Notes: generated by a model not told the origin, from the sequence alone. A stretch of DNA of 64,000 bases from Nonomuraea sp. SYSU D8015 (GCF_008065375.1 NZ_VJYI01000010.1:62001-126000), one strand, 5' to 3'. Shown: positions 16,288-24,501, counted from the stretch's first letter. Numbers and translations are program-made.

Positions 16288-17537
16288 GACGTGCCGAGCG
16301 CGGCCTGGGTGTTCTTCTGCACCCGCTGCAGCAGCGTCTTGGGTGCGACGGAGGTCAGCTGCTGCAGCCCGGTGTCGAAGTCGGCCAGGACGCTGTCCAT
16401 CTTGGGCGCGTTGACCGGCCCCTGCGCGTAGGCGGCGCCGTCGACGAACGGCGCGTCGGCGGGGAACTCGGCGGTGTACGCGCTCTTGGCCGACTGCCGC
16501 GAGGGCATGACGCCGAACGCCCTGGCGAAGGCCATCTGCTGGTCGGCCTTGGTCATCGCCTCGACGAACGAGATGGCCTGCTGCTTGTACGGGCTCTTGG
16601 CCGAGATGCCCCAGCACGTCGTGAACGACAGGGTGCCCTTGCCCTCAGGCCCGGCGGGCAGCTCGTGGACGGTGTACTTCACGTCCGGGAAGTCCGCCTT
16701 GAGCGCCCCCTTGATCCAGTTGCCCTCGATGGTCATCGCGGCCTTGCCCTTGCCGAAGGCCTCGCCGCCCCAGCCCGCGTCGAGCTGGCTGGGGTAGCGG
16801 GCCAGCCGGTCGGCCAGCAGCGTGCGCACGTACTCGAGGGCCTGGAGGTTCTGCGGGCTGTCGGCGGTGGCCCGCTTGCCGTCCGGGCTGGTGAGCCAGC
16901 CGCCGGCCTGGACCATGAACGCGCCGATGCGGTCGCGCGTGTCACCGAGCGCCAGCGGGGTGATCCCCGCGGCCTGCAGCTTCTCGCCCACCGAGGTGAG
17001 CTGCTCCCACGTGGTGGGCACGTCGGCGGCGGTCAGCCCGGCCTTGGACCACAGGTCCTGGTTGACGATCAGGGCGAGCGTGGAGAAGTCTTTGGGGGCG
17101 CAGTAGAAGGTCCCGTTGTAGGTGAACGCGGCCCGCAGGGTGGGGTAGAAGTCGTCCGGTCGGCTGATCTTGCCGGCGTACGGCTCGAGCGCGCCGACGC
17201 TGGCGTAGTCGGCGAAGCGGACGGCGTCCACATAGAAAACGTCCGGCGGGTCGTCGCCGGCGAAGGCCTGGCCGAGCTGCTGCTGCAGGTCCTGGGCAGG
17301 CGTCACGGTGGCCGTGGCGCCGGCCGCGGCGGCCCAGGCCTGGGCGGCCTGCTTGACGGCGGCGGTCTCGGCCTCGCCCGAGGAGCCGATGAGGATGTCC
17401 AGGCCGGCGGGTCCCGAGGTCTGCTGGGCGGTCTGACCGGGGGCGTCGTCGAAGCCGCGGCCGCAGGCGGCGGTCAGGAGCAGGCAGGCGCAGGCGACGC
17501 TGCAGAGCGCCGCGGTCCGGCGGGTTCTTGGCATCAT
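16284..17537 (-). CDS. ABC sugar-binding lipoprotein (second system)
   Basis: This family-1 solute-binding protein has 417 residues. The signal peptide ends in the lipobox LLTAAC followed by GRGFDD. Features include FAGDDPPDVFYVDAVRFADY, a central GDTRDRIGAFMVQAGGWL ligand region and the IEGNWIKGALKADFPDV segment common to maltose/oligosaccharide binders. It is first in its operon. A LacI-type regulator gene ends 33 bases upstream in the same direction, so the regulator and transporter may share transcripts. Linkage to a debranching-type glucosidase suggests an alpha-glucan or trehalose-like ligand, which is inference. Confidence 0.92.
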   Translation of the reverse strand: MMPRTRRTAALCSVACACLLLTAACGRGFDDAPGQTAQQTSGPAGLDILIGSSGEAETAAVKQAAQAWAAAAGATATVTPAQDLQQQLGQAFAGDDPPDVFYVDAVRFADYASVGALEPYAGKISRPDDFYPTLRAAFTYNGTFYCAPKDFSTLALIVNQDLWSKAGLTAADVPTTWEQLTSVGEKLQAAGITPLALGDTRDRIGAFMVQAGGWLTSPDGKRATADSPQNLQALEYVRTLLADRLARYPSQLDAGWGGEAFGKGKAAMTIEGNWIKGALKADFPDVKYTVHELPAGPEGKGTLSFTTCWGISAKSPYKQQAISFVEAMTKADQQMAFARAFGVMPSRQSAKSAYTAEFPADAPFVDGAAYAQGPVNAPKMDSVLADFDTGLQQLTSVAPKTLLQRVQKNTQAALGTS

Positions 17538-17570
17538 CGGGACTCCTGTTCTCGCGTGGGGGTCAGGGGG

Positions 17571-18746
17571 TCACGCCGACCGCCTGAGGGTCAGGGAGGG
17601 CTCCAGCAGGACGTGCTCGACCGGCGGGCCGGCGCTTCCCAGGGCGCGGGTGAGGAGGGCGACGCAGGCGGCCGCGGCCTCGCCGAGCGGCTGGCGCACG
17701 CTGGTCAGGCCGACCGCCCTGGCCACCGGCGTGTCGTCGAAGCCGATCACCGCGACCGGCCGCCGGCCAGGGGAGACGGCGCCCGGCATGCCGGACGCCG
17801 TCTCGGGCCCGGTCTGGGGCGTGGTCTCGGGCCCGGTCTGGGGCGTGGTCTCGGGTCCGGTCTGCGGCGTCGTCTCGGACGCCGTCGTGGGGAGTGGCGT
17901 CCCTGGGGCCGGCCGGCCGGTGAGGTGTCCCGTCTCGGAGGCGAGCGCGTCGGCGACGTTCAGGGCGCCGAGCGCGAGGGAGTCGCTCGCGCACACCAGC
18001 GCCGTCACCTCGCCGCCGGCCGCCAGCAGGTCGCGGGCCGCCCGCGCCCCGGACTCGACGCCGTCCTCGACCGCCCGGCTCAGGCCGTCGGCGGGCAGGC
18101 CGTGCTCCGCGAGCGTGCGCGCCCAGCCTGCCCGCCGGTCGTCGCCCACGCCGGAGCCGGGCGGCCAGCCGAGGAAGCCGATGCGCCGGTGCCCGGCGGC
18201 CAGCAGGTGGCGGGTGGCGGCCGCGGTGCCCGCGGCGCCGTCCACGTCCACCCACGAATGGCGGGCGCCCGGCAGGTCGCTCCACGGCCGGCCGAAGGCC
18301 ACGAACGGCAGCCGCCGCTCCAGCAGCCACGAGGTGCGGAGGTCGTCGTGGTGGGTGGCCGTCAGCACGAACGCGTCCGGCTCGTACGAGCCGAGCAGGT
18401 CCTCGAAGGTGGCGATCTCGGAGCGGTCGTCGGCGGCGGTGTAGAGCAGGATCCGGTAGCCGGCCCGGGCCGCCGACTCGGTCAGGCCGTGCAGGAACGT
18501 GTCGAGCACCGAGCCGCTGATGCCGTCGCCGCCGGGGTCGATGCGGATGGCGATCAGGCGGGAGCGGCCGGTGCGCATCTGGCGGGCGGCCTGGTTGGCG
18601 CGGTAACCCAGCCGCTGGATGACCTCCAGGACGTGGCGGCGGGTCTCCTCGCGGACGACCTGCGGGCTGTTGAGCGTGTTCGACACCGTCTGCCGGGACA
18701 CGCCCGCCGCCCGCGCCACGTCCATGATCGTCACCTTTTCCGCCAT
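17571..18746 (-). CDS. LacI-family repressor (second sugar system)
   Basis: This 391-residue regulator starts MAEKVTIMDVARAAGVSRQT, a classic LacI helix-turn-helix, followed by LGYRANQAARQM. The sensor domain is normal (CASDSLALGALNVADALA; VIGFDDTPVARAVGLTSVRQ), but an insertion of about 40 residues sits between those two strands. It contains three copies of the octapeptide ETTPQTGP, encoded by a 24-bp tandem repeat. The family is usually ~340 residues, and the insertion accounts for the extra length. It is divergent from the glucosidase gene across two palindromic operators and upstream of its own transporter operon. Confidence 0.92.
   Translation of the reverse strand: MAEKVTIMDVARAAGVSRQTVSNTLNSPQVVREETRRHVLEVIQRLGYRANQAARQMRTGRSRLIAIRIDPGGDGISGSVLDTFLHGLTESAARAGYRILLYTAADDRSEIATFEDLLGSYEPDAFVLTATHHDDLRTSWLLERRLPFVAFGRPWSDLPGARHSWVDVDGAAGTAAATRHLLAAGHRRIGFLGWPPGSGVGDDRRAGWARTLAEHGLPADGLSRAVEDGVESGARAARDLLAAGGEVTALVCASDSLALGALNVADALASETGHLTGRPAPGTPLPTTASETTPQTGPETTPQTGPETTPQTGPETASGMPGAVSPGRRPVAVIGFDDTPVARAVGLTSVRQPLGEAAAACVALLTRALGSAGPPVEHVLLEPSLTLRRSA
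17801..17872. repeat. 24-bp tandem repeat inside the LacI gene
   Basis: Three units lie at 17801-17824, 17825-17848 and 17849-17872. The first two are identical (TCTCGGGCCCGG...) and the third has three changes. They encode repeated ETTPQTGP in the regulator, so copy-number change keeps frame. Confidence 0.92.
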
Positions 18747-18764
18747 GGCGCGCCTTTCGGGGGG

Positions 18765-18776
18765 TTGAACGTTCAA
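18765..18776. promoter_or_regulatory. LacI-family operator near the regulator gene
   Basis: TTGAACGTTCAA is a perfect 12-bp palindrome with central CG, 18 bases upstream of the regulator start codon. It is centred exactly 30 bases from the second site at 18795, so both lie on the same helix face. Confidence 0.8.
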
Positions 18777-18794
18777 AGTGCTGTGAGGCATGAT

Positions 18795-18806
18795 TTGATC
18801 GTTCAA
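18795..18806. promoter_or_regulatory. LacI-family operator near the glucosidase gene
   Basis: TTGATCGTTCAA differs from a perfect palindrome by one pair and matches the first site at 11 of 12 positions. It lies 61 bases before the favoured glucosidase start. Cooperative binding to the two sites would shut both divergent promoters. Confidence 0.75.
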
Positions 18807-18867
18807 AATGGCCGAATGTAACGAAATCTGCACCGCTGACACGCTTCTGTCAAGAGGGGGAGTCGTC

Positions 18868-21024
18868 GTGCTCCAGCCGCTGCTGCACGATCTTGTCAGT
18901 ACGGTCCTGGCGCCCGCCAGCGCACTCAGCGGATCCGACGGACAGATCCGCCAGACCGGCGTGCAAGGGCTCTTCCGGGCCGACCGCCGGGTGTTGTCGC
19001 TGGCCCGGCTCCTGGTGGACGGGAGGGAGCCGGAGGCCGTCGGGCACGCGGCGGCCGGGACCGGGCGGGCCAGGTTCGTGTCGCTGGCCCGCTGGCTCGG
19101 CGACCGCACGGCCGATCCCACGGTGCGGCTGGACCGGGTGCGTGAGCTCACGCCGTACGGGATGGAGGAGCACGTGGAGATCATCTCCACGGCCGCCGAG
19201 CCCGTCACGGCCACCGTCACCGTTGAGCTGGCCTGCGACTTCGCCGCCATCGAGACGGTCAAGTCGGGCGCCGCGGCCCTCTCCGCCTGGTCCGGCGCCG
19301 CACCCTTCCCCGCCGGGTCCGCCTCCGCACCCTTCTCCGCCGGGTCCGCCTCCGCCGCCCCCGCCGTCTCCTCTGTGTCCGGCGACGGGCGGCTGACGTG
19401 GCGCTCGGAGGGCACCCGCGGCACCGTCGTCGTCACCGTCACGGGCCGGGGCGCGAAGGCTAAGGCATCGTCCCCCGCGGCCCTGCTGAGCTGGGAGATC
19501 ACGCTGCCGCCGCGCGGTCGCACCACCCTGAGCTGGAGCCTGTCCGTCCACGACCCCGCCGCCGTCGTCGTGCCCGCCGCCGGGCCGCCCGAGTGGAGCG
19601 TGCCGCGGGTCGCCGCGGACGACCGGCGCATCGTCCGGCTGCTCGACCAGGCGCTGGCGGACCTGTGCTCCCTGCGCCTGGCCGAGCCGGGCGCGCCCGG
19701 CGACACCTTCCTCGGCGCGGGCGTGCCCTGGTTCCTGACGTTGTTCGGCAGGGACAGCATCTGGGCGGCCCGGATGCTGCTCCCGCTCGGCACCCGGCTC
19801 GCCGCGGGCACCCTGCGCGTGCTGGCCCGCCGCCAGGGGGAGCGGCTCGACCCGCTGACGGGCGAGGCCCCCGGCAAGATCATGCACGAGCTCCGGCGGG
19901 AGGAGTTCCCGTTAGGGGAGGACGACCGGCGGCTGCCCGCCGCCTACTACGGCACCATCGACGCCACGCCGCTGTGGATCAGCCTCCTCCACGACGCCTG
20001 GCGCTGGGGCATGCCGCCGGCAGAGGTCGAGGCGCTGCTGCCGCACCTGGAGGCCGCGCTGGGCTGGCTCGCCGACCATGCCGACCCCGATCGCGACGGC
20101 TTCATCGAGTACGTCGACACCAGCGGTCACGGCCTGGCGAACCAGGGCTGGAAGGACTCCGGCGACTCGGTGCGCTTCCACGACGGCGGCCAGGCCGAGC
20201 CCCCCATCGCGCTGGCCGAGGTGCAGGGCTACGCCTGCCGTGCCGCCCTCGACGGGGCCGCCCTCCTGGACGCCTTCGGCCGCCCCGGCGCCGCCAGGTG
20301 GCGCGAATACGCCGACGCCCTGGCAGGCCGCTTCCGCGCGGCCTTCTGGGTGGAGGGCGCCCACGGCCGGTTCCCCGCCCTCGCCCTGGACCGGGACAAG
20401 CGACCGGTGGACTCCCTCACCAGCAACATCGGCCACCTCCTCGGCACCGGGCTGCTGTCCAGGGAGGAGTCGGCCCAGGTCGCGGACCTGCTGGCGGGGC
20501 CCGGCATGGCGGAGGGCTTCGGGCTGCGCACCATGTCCTCGGCGGACCGCGGCTTCGGCCCGCTGTCGTATCACTGCGGGTCGATCTGGCCGCACGACAC
20601 GGCCATCGTGATCGCCGCCCTGGCCCGCGAGGGCTTCGACGCGCAGGCCGCGGCGCTGGCCGAGGGGCTGCTCGCCGCAGCCGAGTCCTTCGGCTATCGG
20701 CTGCCCGAACTGTACGGGGGCGACGCCCGCGACCTGGTGGGCCGCCCCGTCGCGTACCCGGCCGCCTGCCACCCCCAGGCCTGGTCGGCCGCCGCGGCGC
20801 TCACCATCGCCCACGCGGCGCTCGGGCTGTACCCGGATGTGCCGTCGGGCCGCGCCGTCCTACGTCCGCTGGCCGGCGCCGCGCTGGGAGCCCTGACGGT
20901 CAGCGGGCTCCGGGTGGCCGGCCATGAGGTGGAGGTGAGCGTCGCCCATGACGCAACGGCCACCGTCACGGGCCTCCCCACCGGCCTGCGCCTCGAACGT
21001 CTCGGCACGCCGAGCCACGTGTGA
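18868..21024 (+). CDS. Glycogen-debranching-type amylo-1,6-glucosidase
   Basis: The protein (718 residues from GTG 18868) has an N-terminal beta-sandwich 'glycogen debranching enzyme N-terminal' domain (GLFRADRRVLSLARLLVDG). An (alpha/alpha)6 glycosidase barrel follows, starting near WFLTLFGRDSIWAARMLLPL. Barrel residues such as GFIEYVDTSGHGLANQGWKD and SLTSNIGHLLGTG are typical of the family. AGAGGGGGAG lies just before GTG 18868; the upstream ATG 18808 touches the operator and has no Shine-Dalgarno. An Ala/Ser/Pro-rich stretch (FPAGSASAPFSAGSASAAPA) interrupts the first domain. No signal peptide is seen, so it probably acts on imported or stored alpha-glucosides. Exact specificity is unknown. 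Confidence 0.85.
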   Translation: MLQPLLHDLVSTVLAPASALSGSDGQIRQTGVQGLFRADRRVLSLARLLVDGREPEAVGHAAAGTGRARFVSLARWLGDRTADPTVRLDRVRELTPYGMEEHVEIISTAAEPVTATVTVELACDFAAIETVKSGAAALSAWSGAAPFPAGSASAPFSAGSASAAPAVSSVSGDGRLTWRSEGTRGTVVVTVTGRGAKAKASSPAALLSWEITLPPRGRTTLSWSLSVHDPAAVVVPAAGPPEWSVPRVAADDRRIVRLLDQALADLCSLRLAEPGAPGDTFLGAGVPWFLTLFGRDSIWAARMLLPLGTRLAAGTLRVLARRQGERLDPLTGEAPGKIMHELRREEFPLGEDDRRLPAAYYGTIDATPLWISLLHDAWRWGMPPAEVEALLPHLEAALGWLADHADPDRDGFIEYVDTSGHGLANQGWKDSGDSVRFHDGGQAEPPIALAEVQGYACRAALDGAALLDAFGRPGAARWREYADALAGRFRAAFWVEGAHGRFPALALDRDKRPVDSLTSNIGHLLGTGLLSREESAQVADLLAGPGMAEGFGLRTMSSADRGFGPLSYHCGSIWPHDTAIVIAALAREGFDAQAAALAEGLLAAAESFGYRLPELYGGDARDLVGRPVAYPAACHPQAWSAAAALTIAHAALGLYPDVPSGRAVLRPLAGAALGALTVSGLRVAGHEVEVSVAHDATATVTGLPTGLRLERLGTPSHV

Positions 21025-21114
21025 CCGGTGGCAGCCGGTGGCAGGGGGCTCATCACCCGATCATCGGCTCGGCAGTCGAGGGCTGGGCGTGGCCGTGCGA
21101 CATCGGACGATGCC

Positions 21115-21624
21115 CTACAGGGTGTGGGCGAAGCATCCCGAGGCGCGGCCGATGGTGACGGTGATGCGGACGTGCCCGTCGGCCGGCAGCAGGATCGAGC
21201 CGGGGTAGATGGTGTCCCCCGAAGGGGTGCCGTCGTCGTTGAGCACGGTGGAGGTCGCCGCCGCATCGCGGACGTAATAGGCGACGGTGCGCGATTCGAC
21301 GTGCTCGACCCGGATCAGCGCGTCCGCCCGCTCCTTGCCGGAATCCCGCGCGACCCACAGTTTGGCCACACCGCCGTGTTGTTCGCGCATGGCGGCGCCG
21401 AACGGGCCGGCCCGCACGCCGCCCGCCGAGGCGCCTTTGTCGCCGGCCTTGTCGGCGTCGATGCACGGCACGCCGCCGGGCGGGGTCGCGGGCGGTGAGG
21501 CCGGAGCCGTCCAGCCCACGATGCTCGGCGTCTGTTCCACCTCCGCCTGACCCGCCGAACACGCCGTTTGGCCCGCTGATAGGAGGAGTAACGCCGAGAA
21601 CGAAAAAATTGTGGATCTCCTCAT
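21115..21624 (-). CDS. Small exported protein of unknown function
   Basis: The 169-residue protein begins with a signal peptide (MRRSTIFSFSALLLLSAGQ) whose end, QTACSAG, is a marginal lipobox. The mature part has no recognised domain. It contains VESRTVAYYVRDAAATSTVL and ends with a possible beta region (DGHVRITVTIGRASGCFAHT). Three cysteines remain besides the signal region or its border, including one four residues from the end. The start codon is 35 bases from that of the divergent MauE-like gene, so the two transcription units are physically tied. It may be a partner of the redox cassette, by position only. Confidence 0.7.
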   Translation of the reverse strand: MRRSTIFSFSALLLLSAGQTACSAGQAEVEQTPSIVGWTAPASPPATPPGGVPCIDADKAGDKGASAGGVRAGPFGAAMREQHGGVAKLWVARDSGKERADALIRVEHVESRTVAYYVRDAAATSTVLNDDGTPSGDTIYPGSILLPADGHVRITVTIGRASGCFAHTL

Positions 21625-21659
21625 TGATCAAAGTATCGCCGCGATTTACGATCACGTCC
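21625..21659. promoter_or_regulatory. Compact divergent, probably leaderless promoter region
   Basis: TACGAT (21647-21652) lies 7 bases before the MauE-like ATG. TACTTT on the minus strand (21635-21630) lies 5 bases before the ATG of the exported protein. Neither start has a Shine-Dalgarno. Both fit the actinobacterial leaderless pattern, and there is room for only one regulator between them. Confidence 0.5.
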
Positions 21660-22175
21660 ATGGACCTCGCCGATTTAGCGGGTGCGGGCTGCGGCCTTCT
21701 CGCCGCTCTTTTCGTCGCCAGCGGTGTTCCCAAAATCAGACGGCCGTTCGGGCTCGCGCTCGCGCTGGTGCGCTTCGGCGTCGTCGGACGCGTACGGCCC
21801 GGCCTGGGCCGGCTCCTCGGCGTCCTGGAGGTCGCGGCCGGCCTCGCCGTGGCGGTGAGCCCGGTCCTGCTCCCGGCCGCGACCTGCGCCCTTGTGCTCC
21901 TCGTGGCCTTCACCGCGGTGGTCGTACGGTCGCTCCTGGCCGGGCAGAGCGTGGAGTGCGCCTGCTTCGGCACGGGGGAGACGACCTCCTGGGCGACCGT
22001 GGCGAGGAACCTCGTCCTGATCGGCGTCGCGGCGTTCGTCGCCGCGGCGCCCGTGGCACCCACCATCGATCAGCGCATTTCAGGACTGCTCATCGGCACG
22101 GTGGTCACCTGCGGATATCTGCTCATTTCCACAATGGCCGTGCTCAAGCCTTTCAGCGTCCGGCTCGACGGATGA
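21660..22175 (+). CDS. MauE/DoxX-like redox membrane protein
   Basis: The 171-residue protein has about four transmembrane helices. It resembles MauE/DoxX-type proteins: FVASGVPKIRRPFGLALALV at the start, GRLLGVLEVAAGLAVAV in the middle and QSVECACFGTGETT after the third helix. The paired cysteines C100 and C102 are typical of redox-active members. In methylamine-utilisation operons MauE helps form the many disulfides of the dehydrogenase light chain, so a role in oxidising the cysteine-rich protein at the end of this cassette is plausible. It is the first of seven same-strand genes. Confidence 0.8.
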   Translation: MDLADLAGAGCGLLAALFVASGVPKIRRPFGLALALVRFGVVGRVRPGLGRLLGVLEVAAGLAVAVSPVLLPAATCALVLLVAFTAVVVRSLLAGQSVECACFGTGETTSWATVARNLVLIGVAAFVAAAPVAPTIDQRISGLLIGTVVTCGYLLISTMAVLKPFSVRLDG

Positions 22176-22185
22176 ATGAGGTGTC

Positions 22186-22704
22186 ATGGGCTACACCGCG
22201 TTATTAGTCGTGTCCTCCGTCTGGTTACTTCTTCTCACTCTCGGACTTCTGGTCGTACGCCGTGAACTGTCGATTCTCCAGGACCGCGTGGCGGTGAGCG
22301 GAGCCGCGCCGGCCGACGGGCTCGCCGTGGGCGCGCTCGCCCCGCAGTTCCCCGGCATGAGGCCGGACGACGTGGTCCTGTTCTTCTTCGGCGACTGCGA
22401 GCCCTGCCACGAGGTGGCGACGGAGGTGGCGCGGTCGGCCGACCCGGGCGGGTTCGCCTGCGTGGTCAGCGACGGCACCATGGCCGGGTCGTCGGCCGGT
22501 TTCCGGCGGATCCTGCCGCAGGACGCGCGCGTGCTCACGGGGGACGAGGCCGGCGCCGTGCGAGAGCGGTACAAAGTACACTCCGGTCCCTTCGGCGTGG
22601 CGGTCTCCGGCGGCCTGGTGGTGGCCAAGGGCGTCTTGCGGTACGCCGACGACCTGGAGCACCTTCATCGTTCCGCCTACGGCGCGGCCCCGGCCGGCAG
22701 GTGA
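22186..22704 (+). CDS. Membrane-anchored thioredoxin-like protein, CEPC
   Basis: The 172-residue protein has one N-terminal helix (LLVVSSVWLLLLTLGLLVV) and a thioredoxin-like domain facing outward. The strand VVLFFFGDCEPCHEVATEVA carries the active-site pair C71-x-x-C74. The layout matches MauD-type proteins. A cis-proline-like position is not obvious (SGPFGVAVSGG may serve). It lies ten bases after the MauE-like gene. It could pass oxidising equivalents from the MauE-like protein to the exported cysteine-rich target. Confidence 0.78.
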   Translation: MGYTALLVVSSVWLLLLTLGLLVVRRELSILQDRVAVSGAAPADGLAVGALAPQFPGMRPDDVVLFFFGDCEPCHEVATEVARSADPGGFACVVSDGTMAGSSAGFRRILPQDARVLTGDEAGAVRERYKVHSGPFGVAVSGGLVVAKGVLRYADDLEHLHRSAYGAAPAGR

Positions 22705-22715
22705 AGGAGACACCG

Positions 22716-22874
22716 ATGGGCGGCGTCCTGACCAGCCCCCGGATCCGGCCGGCGCTGGCGGTGCCTGTCGCCGCGCTCGGTGTGCTCGCCGGCCATCTCG
22801 CGGGCTTGCAACCCTGGGCGCTGCTCGTCATGGCCGCGCTCATCGTGGGGATCGCGCAGCAGACCCTCCCTTGA
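22716..22874 (+). CDS. 52-residue membrane protein of unknown function
   Basis: This small protein (MGGVLTSPRIRPALAVPVAA) has one or two hydrophobic helices, the second being WALLVMAALIVGIAQQ. AAGGAGA lies five bases before the ATG, and the gene fits tightly between its neighbours (11 and 9 bases), supporting that it is real. There are no cysteines. It is probably a small subunit or assembly partner of the membrane components of the cassette. Confidence 0.6.
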   Translation: MGGVLTSPRIRPALAVPVAALGVLAGHLAGLQPWALLVMAALIVGIAQQTLP

Positions 22875-22883
22875 GGCCCCAAC

Positions 22884-23435
22884 GTGATCATCATGATCAC
22901 GCGCGCCCGCGTGTCCGGGTGCTTCGGTTCCTCCATGGTGGCCGGCGCCGTCCTGATGCTGTCGGCCCTGGCGGGGGCGGCGCTCACCGGGGCCTTCGCC
23001 GGCCTTCTCGGCGCGGCCGTGGAGCCCTCGACGCGTGCTCTGCTCGCGGCGGCGGCGGTGTCGGCCGTCATCGTGGGAGCGGCGCTCAGGCCGGTCCCGT
23101 GGCAGCTGGACCGCGAGACCGATCCCCGCTGGCTCGGGTACGACGACTGGCGCACCGCCGCGTACAACGGCTTCGCGCTCGGCCTCGGTTTCACCACGCG
23201 CATCGGTTTCTGGCTCTGGTACGTGGTCCCGCTGGCCGCCTTCGTCGCCGCCGACCCCGTCGTGGGAGCGGCCGGTCACGCCGTCTTCGCGCTGACCCGG
23301 GTGGGCCTGTCCGTGCTGCTCACCTCGGCGGACGTCTACATCGCCGGCGGCATCACGCGAGCCCGCACGATGGCCGACCCGCTGGCGCTCGCCGCGCTCG
23401 GCGCCCTGTACCCCGTTCTCGCGCCGTTGTTGTAA
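22884..23435 (+). CDS. Four-helix membrane protein of unknown function
   Basis: This 183-residue integral membrane protein starts MIIMITRARVSGCFGSSMVA. Hydrophobic helices lie near residues 17-45, 55-68, 95-125 and 130-150. A conserved-looking cytoplasmic or external loop (RPVPWQLDRETDPRWLGYDD) separates the second and third helices. I do not recognise a family. A start a little later (GTG within the same leader) is possible. It is the fourth gene of the redox cassette and has the same spacing and codon style. Confidence 0.6.
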   Translation: MIIMITRARVSGCFGSSMVAGAVLMLSALAGAALTGAFAGLLGAAVEPSTRALLAAAAVSAVIVGAALRPVPWQLDRETDPRWLGYDDWRTAAYNGFALGLGFTTRIGFWLWYVVPLAAFVAADPVVGAAGHAVFALTRVGLSVLLTSADVYIAGGITRARTMADPLALAALGALYPVLAPLL

Positions 23436-23455
23436 TCAACAGAGAGGAAGCAGCA

Positions 23456-23974
23456 ATGAGGGAGGAAACCACCAGACGCGGGTTGTTCGCCGGAGTCCTG
23501 CGGGACAAGGCGGGCAACGCGCCGCTGCCCCCGTCCGACGCCCCCCTTGGCGTCCTGGTCGGCGGTTCGGGCCAGAACGTGACCGTGCGCCGCTACGGCG
23601 GACCGGCCGGCCTCACGGCCGCCGCGCCCGTCGCCGCCAAGGCGGAGGAACTGCCCTACGGTTGGACGCTCAGGCCCGGCGACCTCGTCGTGATCGACGA
23701 ATCCACCCCCGGTGCGCCCGTCGCGGTGACCCTGCACCGCAACGTCCACGGGACGGTGACGGAGGTCACCCCCGACCGCATCACGGTGAACGGCCAGGTC
23801 TGCCTGCTCGACCCGCGGACGCTGCACTACGAGGGCACGGCGGGCGAGCCGTCCGCCAAGCCGCTGGCCCAGCCGCTGAAAGCCGGGGACACCGTCGTCC
23901 TGGAGTGCTTCGACAACCGCGTGGACGGCACCCTGACCGTTCACTTCATGCGGCGGATCAGGCAGGCCGCCTGA
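23456..23974 (+). CDS. Soluble protein of unknown function in redox cassette
   Basis: This 172-residue protein starts MREETTRRGLFAGVLRDKAG behind a good AGAGAGGAAG Shine-Dalgarno. The TRRGLF start looks like a twin-arginine motif (RRGLF), but no hydrophobic stretch follows, so it is probably not an export signal. The central part has beta-rich sequence (LRPGDLVVIDESTPGAPVAV; VHGTVTEVTPDRITVNGQVC) like a small beta-barrel or SH3-like fold. Two cysteines are present. The TGATG overlap with the next gene shows translational coupling. Function unknown. Confidence 0.6.
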   Translation: MREETTRRGLFAGVLRDKAGNAPLPPSDAPLGVLVGGSGQNVTVRRYGGPAGLTAAAPVAAKAEELPYGWTLRPGDLVVIDESTPGAPVAVTLHRNVHGTVTEVTPDRITVNGQVCLLDPRTLHYEGTAGEPSAKPLAQPLKAGDTVVLECFDNRVDGTLTVHFMRRIRQAA

Positions 23975-24501
23975 TGGAACGCGTCCTCGCCGTCGTGCTG
24001 GTGGTGGCGTGCGTCGTCCTCACCGTGGCCTTCCTGGCCTGCCTGCGGGGCATCGCGGAGCTTCGCCTGCGCCTCACCGGGCGCGGCATGGACCCCAGCG
24101 CCCAGCTGATCATCGGCAGGAAGCTGCCGGACAGCGTGGTCCGGCTGATCCCCGACGCGACGCGGGACACGCTGGTGCTGTTCATGTCCGGCACCTGCGG
24201 CACCTGTCACGGCCTCGCGGCCGATCTCGACGGATTCGCGGATCGCCCGCTGGTGGCGATCGTCACCGGCGACTCCGCCCCCGAGCTGCTCGCGATGCTC
24301 CCGCCGCACGTCAAGGCCGTCGACGGCGAACAGGCCAAGGCCGTCGACGCCGACCTGCCCATGCCGATGTGGCCCGCCGCCGTCCTGCAGCGGGACGGCT
24401 TCATGATCGCCTACGCGCTCGGCGGCGACGCCGACAGCGCGGCGGACCTCGAAGTGCTGTGGGAACAGCGCGTGGACGTACCAGAGGGGATGACAGCATG
24501 A
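23974..24501 (+). CDS. Membrane-anchored thioredoxin-like protein, CGTC
   Basis: The 175-residue protein has one N-terminal helix (VLAVVLVVACVVLTVAFLAC) and an outward thioredoxin-like domain. The strand TLVLFMSGTCGTCHGLAADL holds the pair C75-x-x-C78, and LPMPMWPAAVLQRDGFMIAY provides the expected cis-proline region. It resembles the CEPC protein in plan but not closely in sequence. Start and stop overlap both neighbours, placing it in the same operon directly before the cysteine-rich gene. It could be the direct oxidase or isomerase of that protein. Confidence 0.78.
   Translation: MERVLAVVLVVACVVLTVAFLACLRGIAELRLRLTGRGMDPSAQLIIGRKLPDSVVRLIPDATRDTLVLFMSGTCGTCHGLAADLDGFADRPLVAIVTGDSAPELLAMLPPHVKAVDGEQAKAVDADLPMPMWPAAVLQRDGFMIAYALGGDADSAADLEVLWEQRVDVPEGMTA

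Noticed and set aside
16665..18821. A 718-codon open frame on the plus strand
   Set aside because: It is antisense to the binding protein and LacI genes, both of which have clear motifs. The product has no domain.
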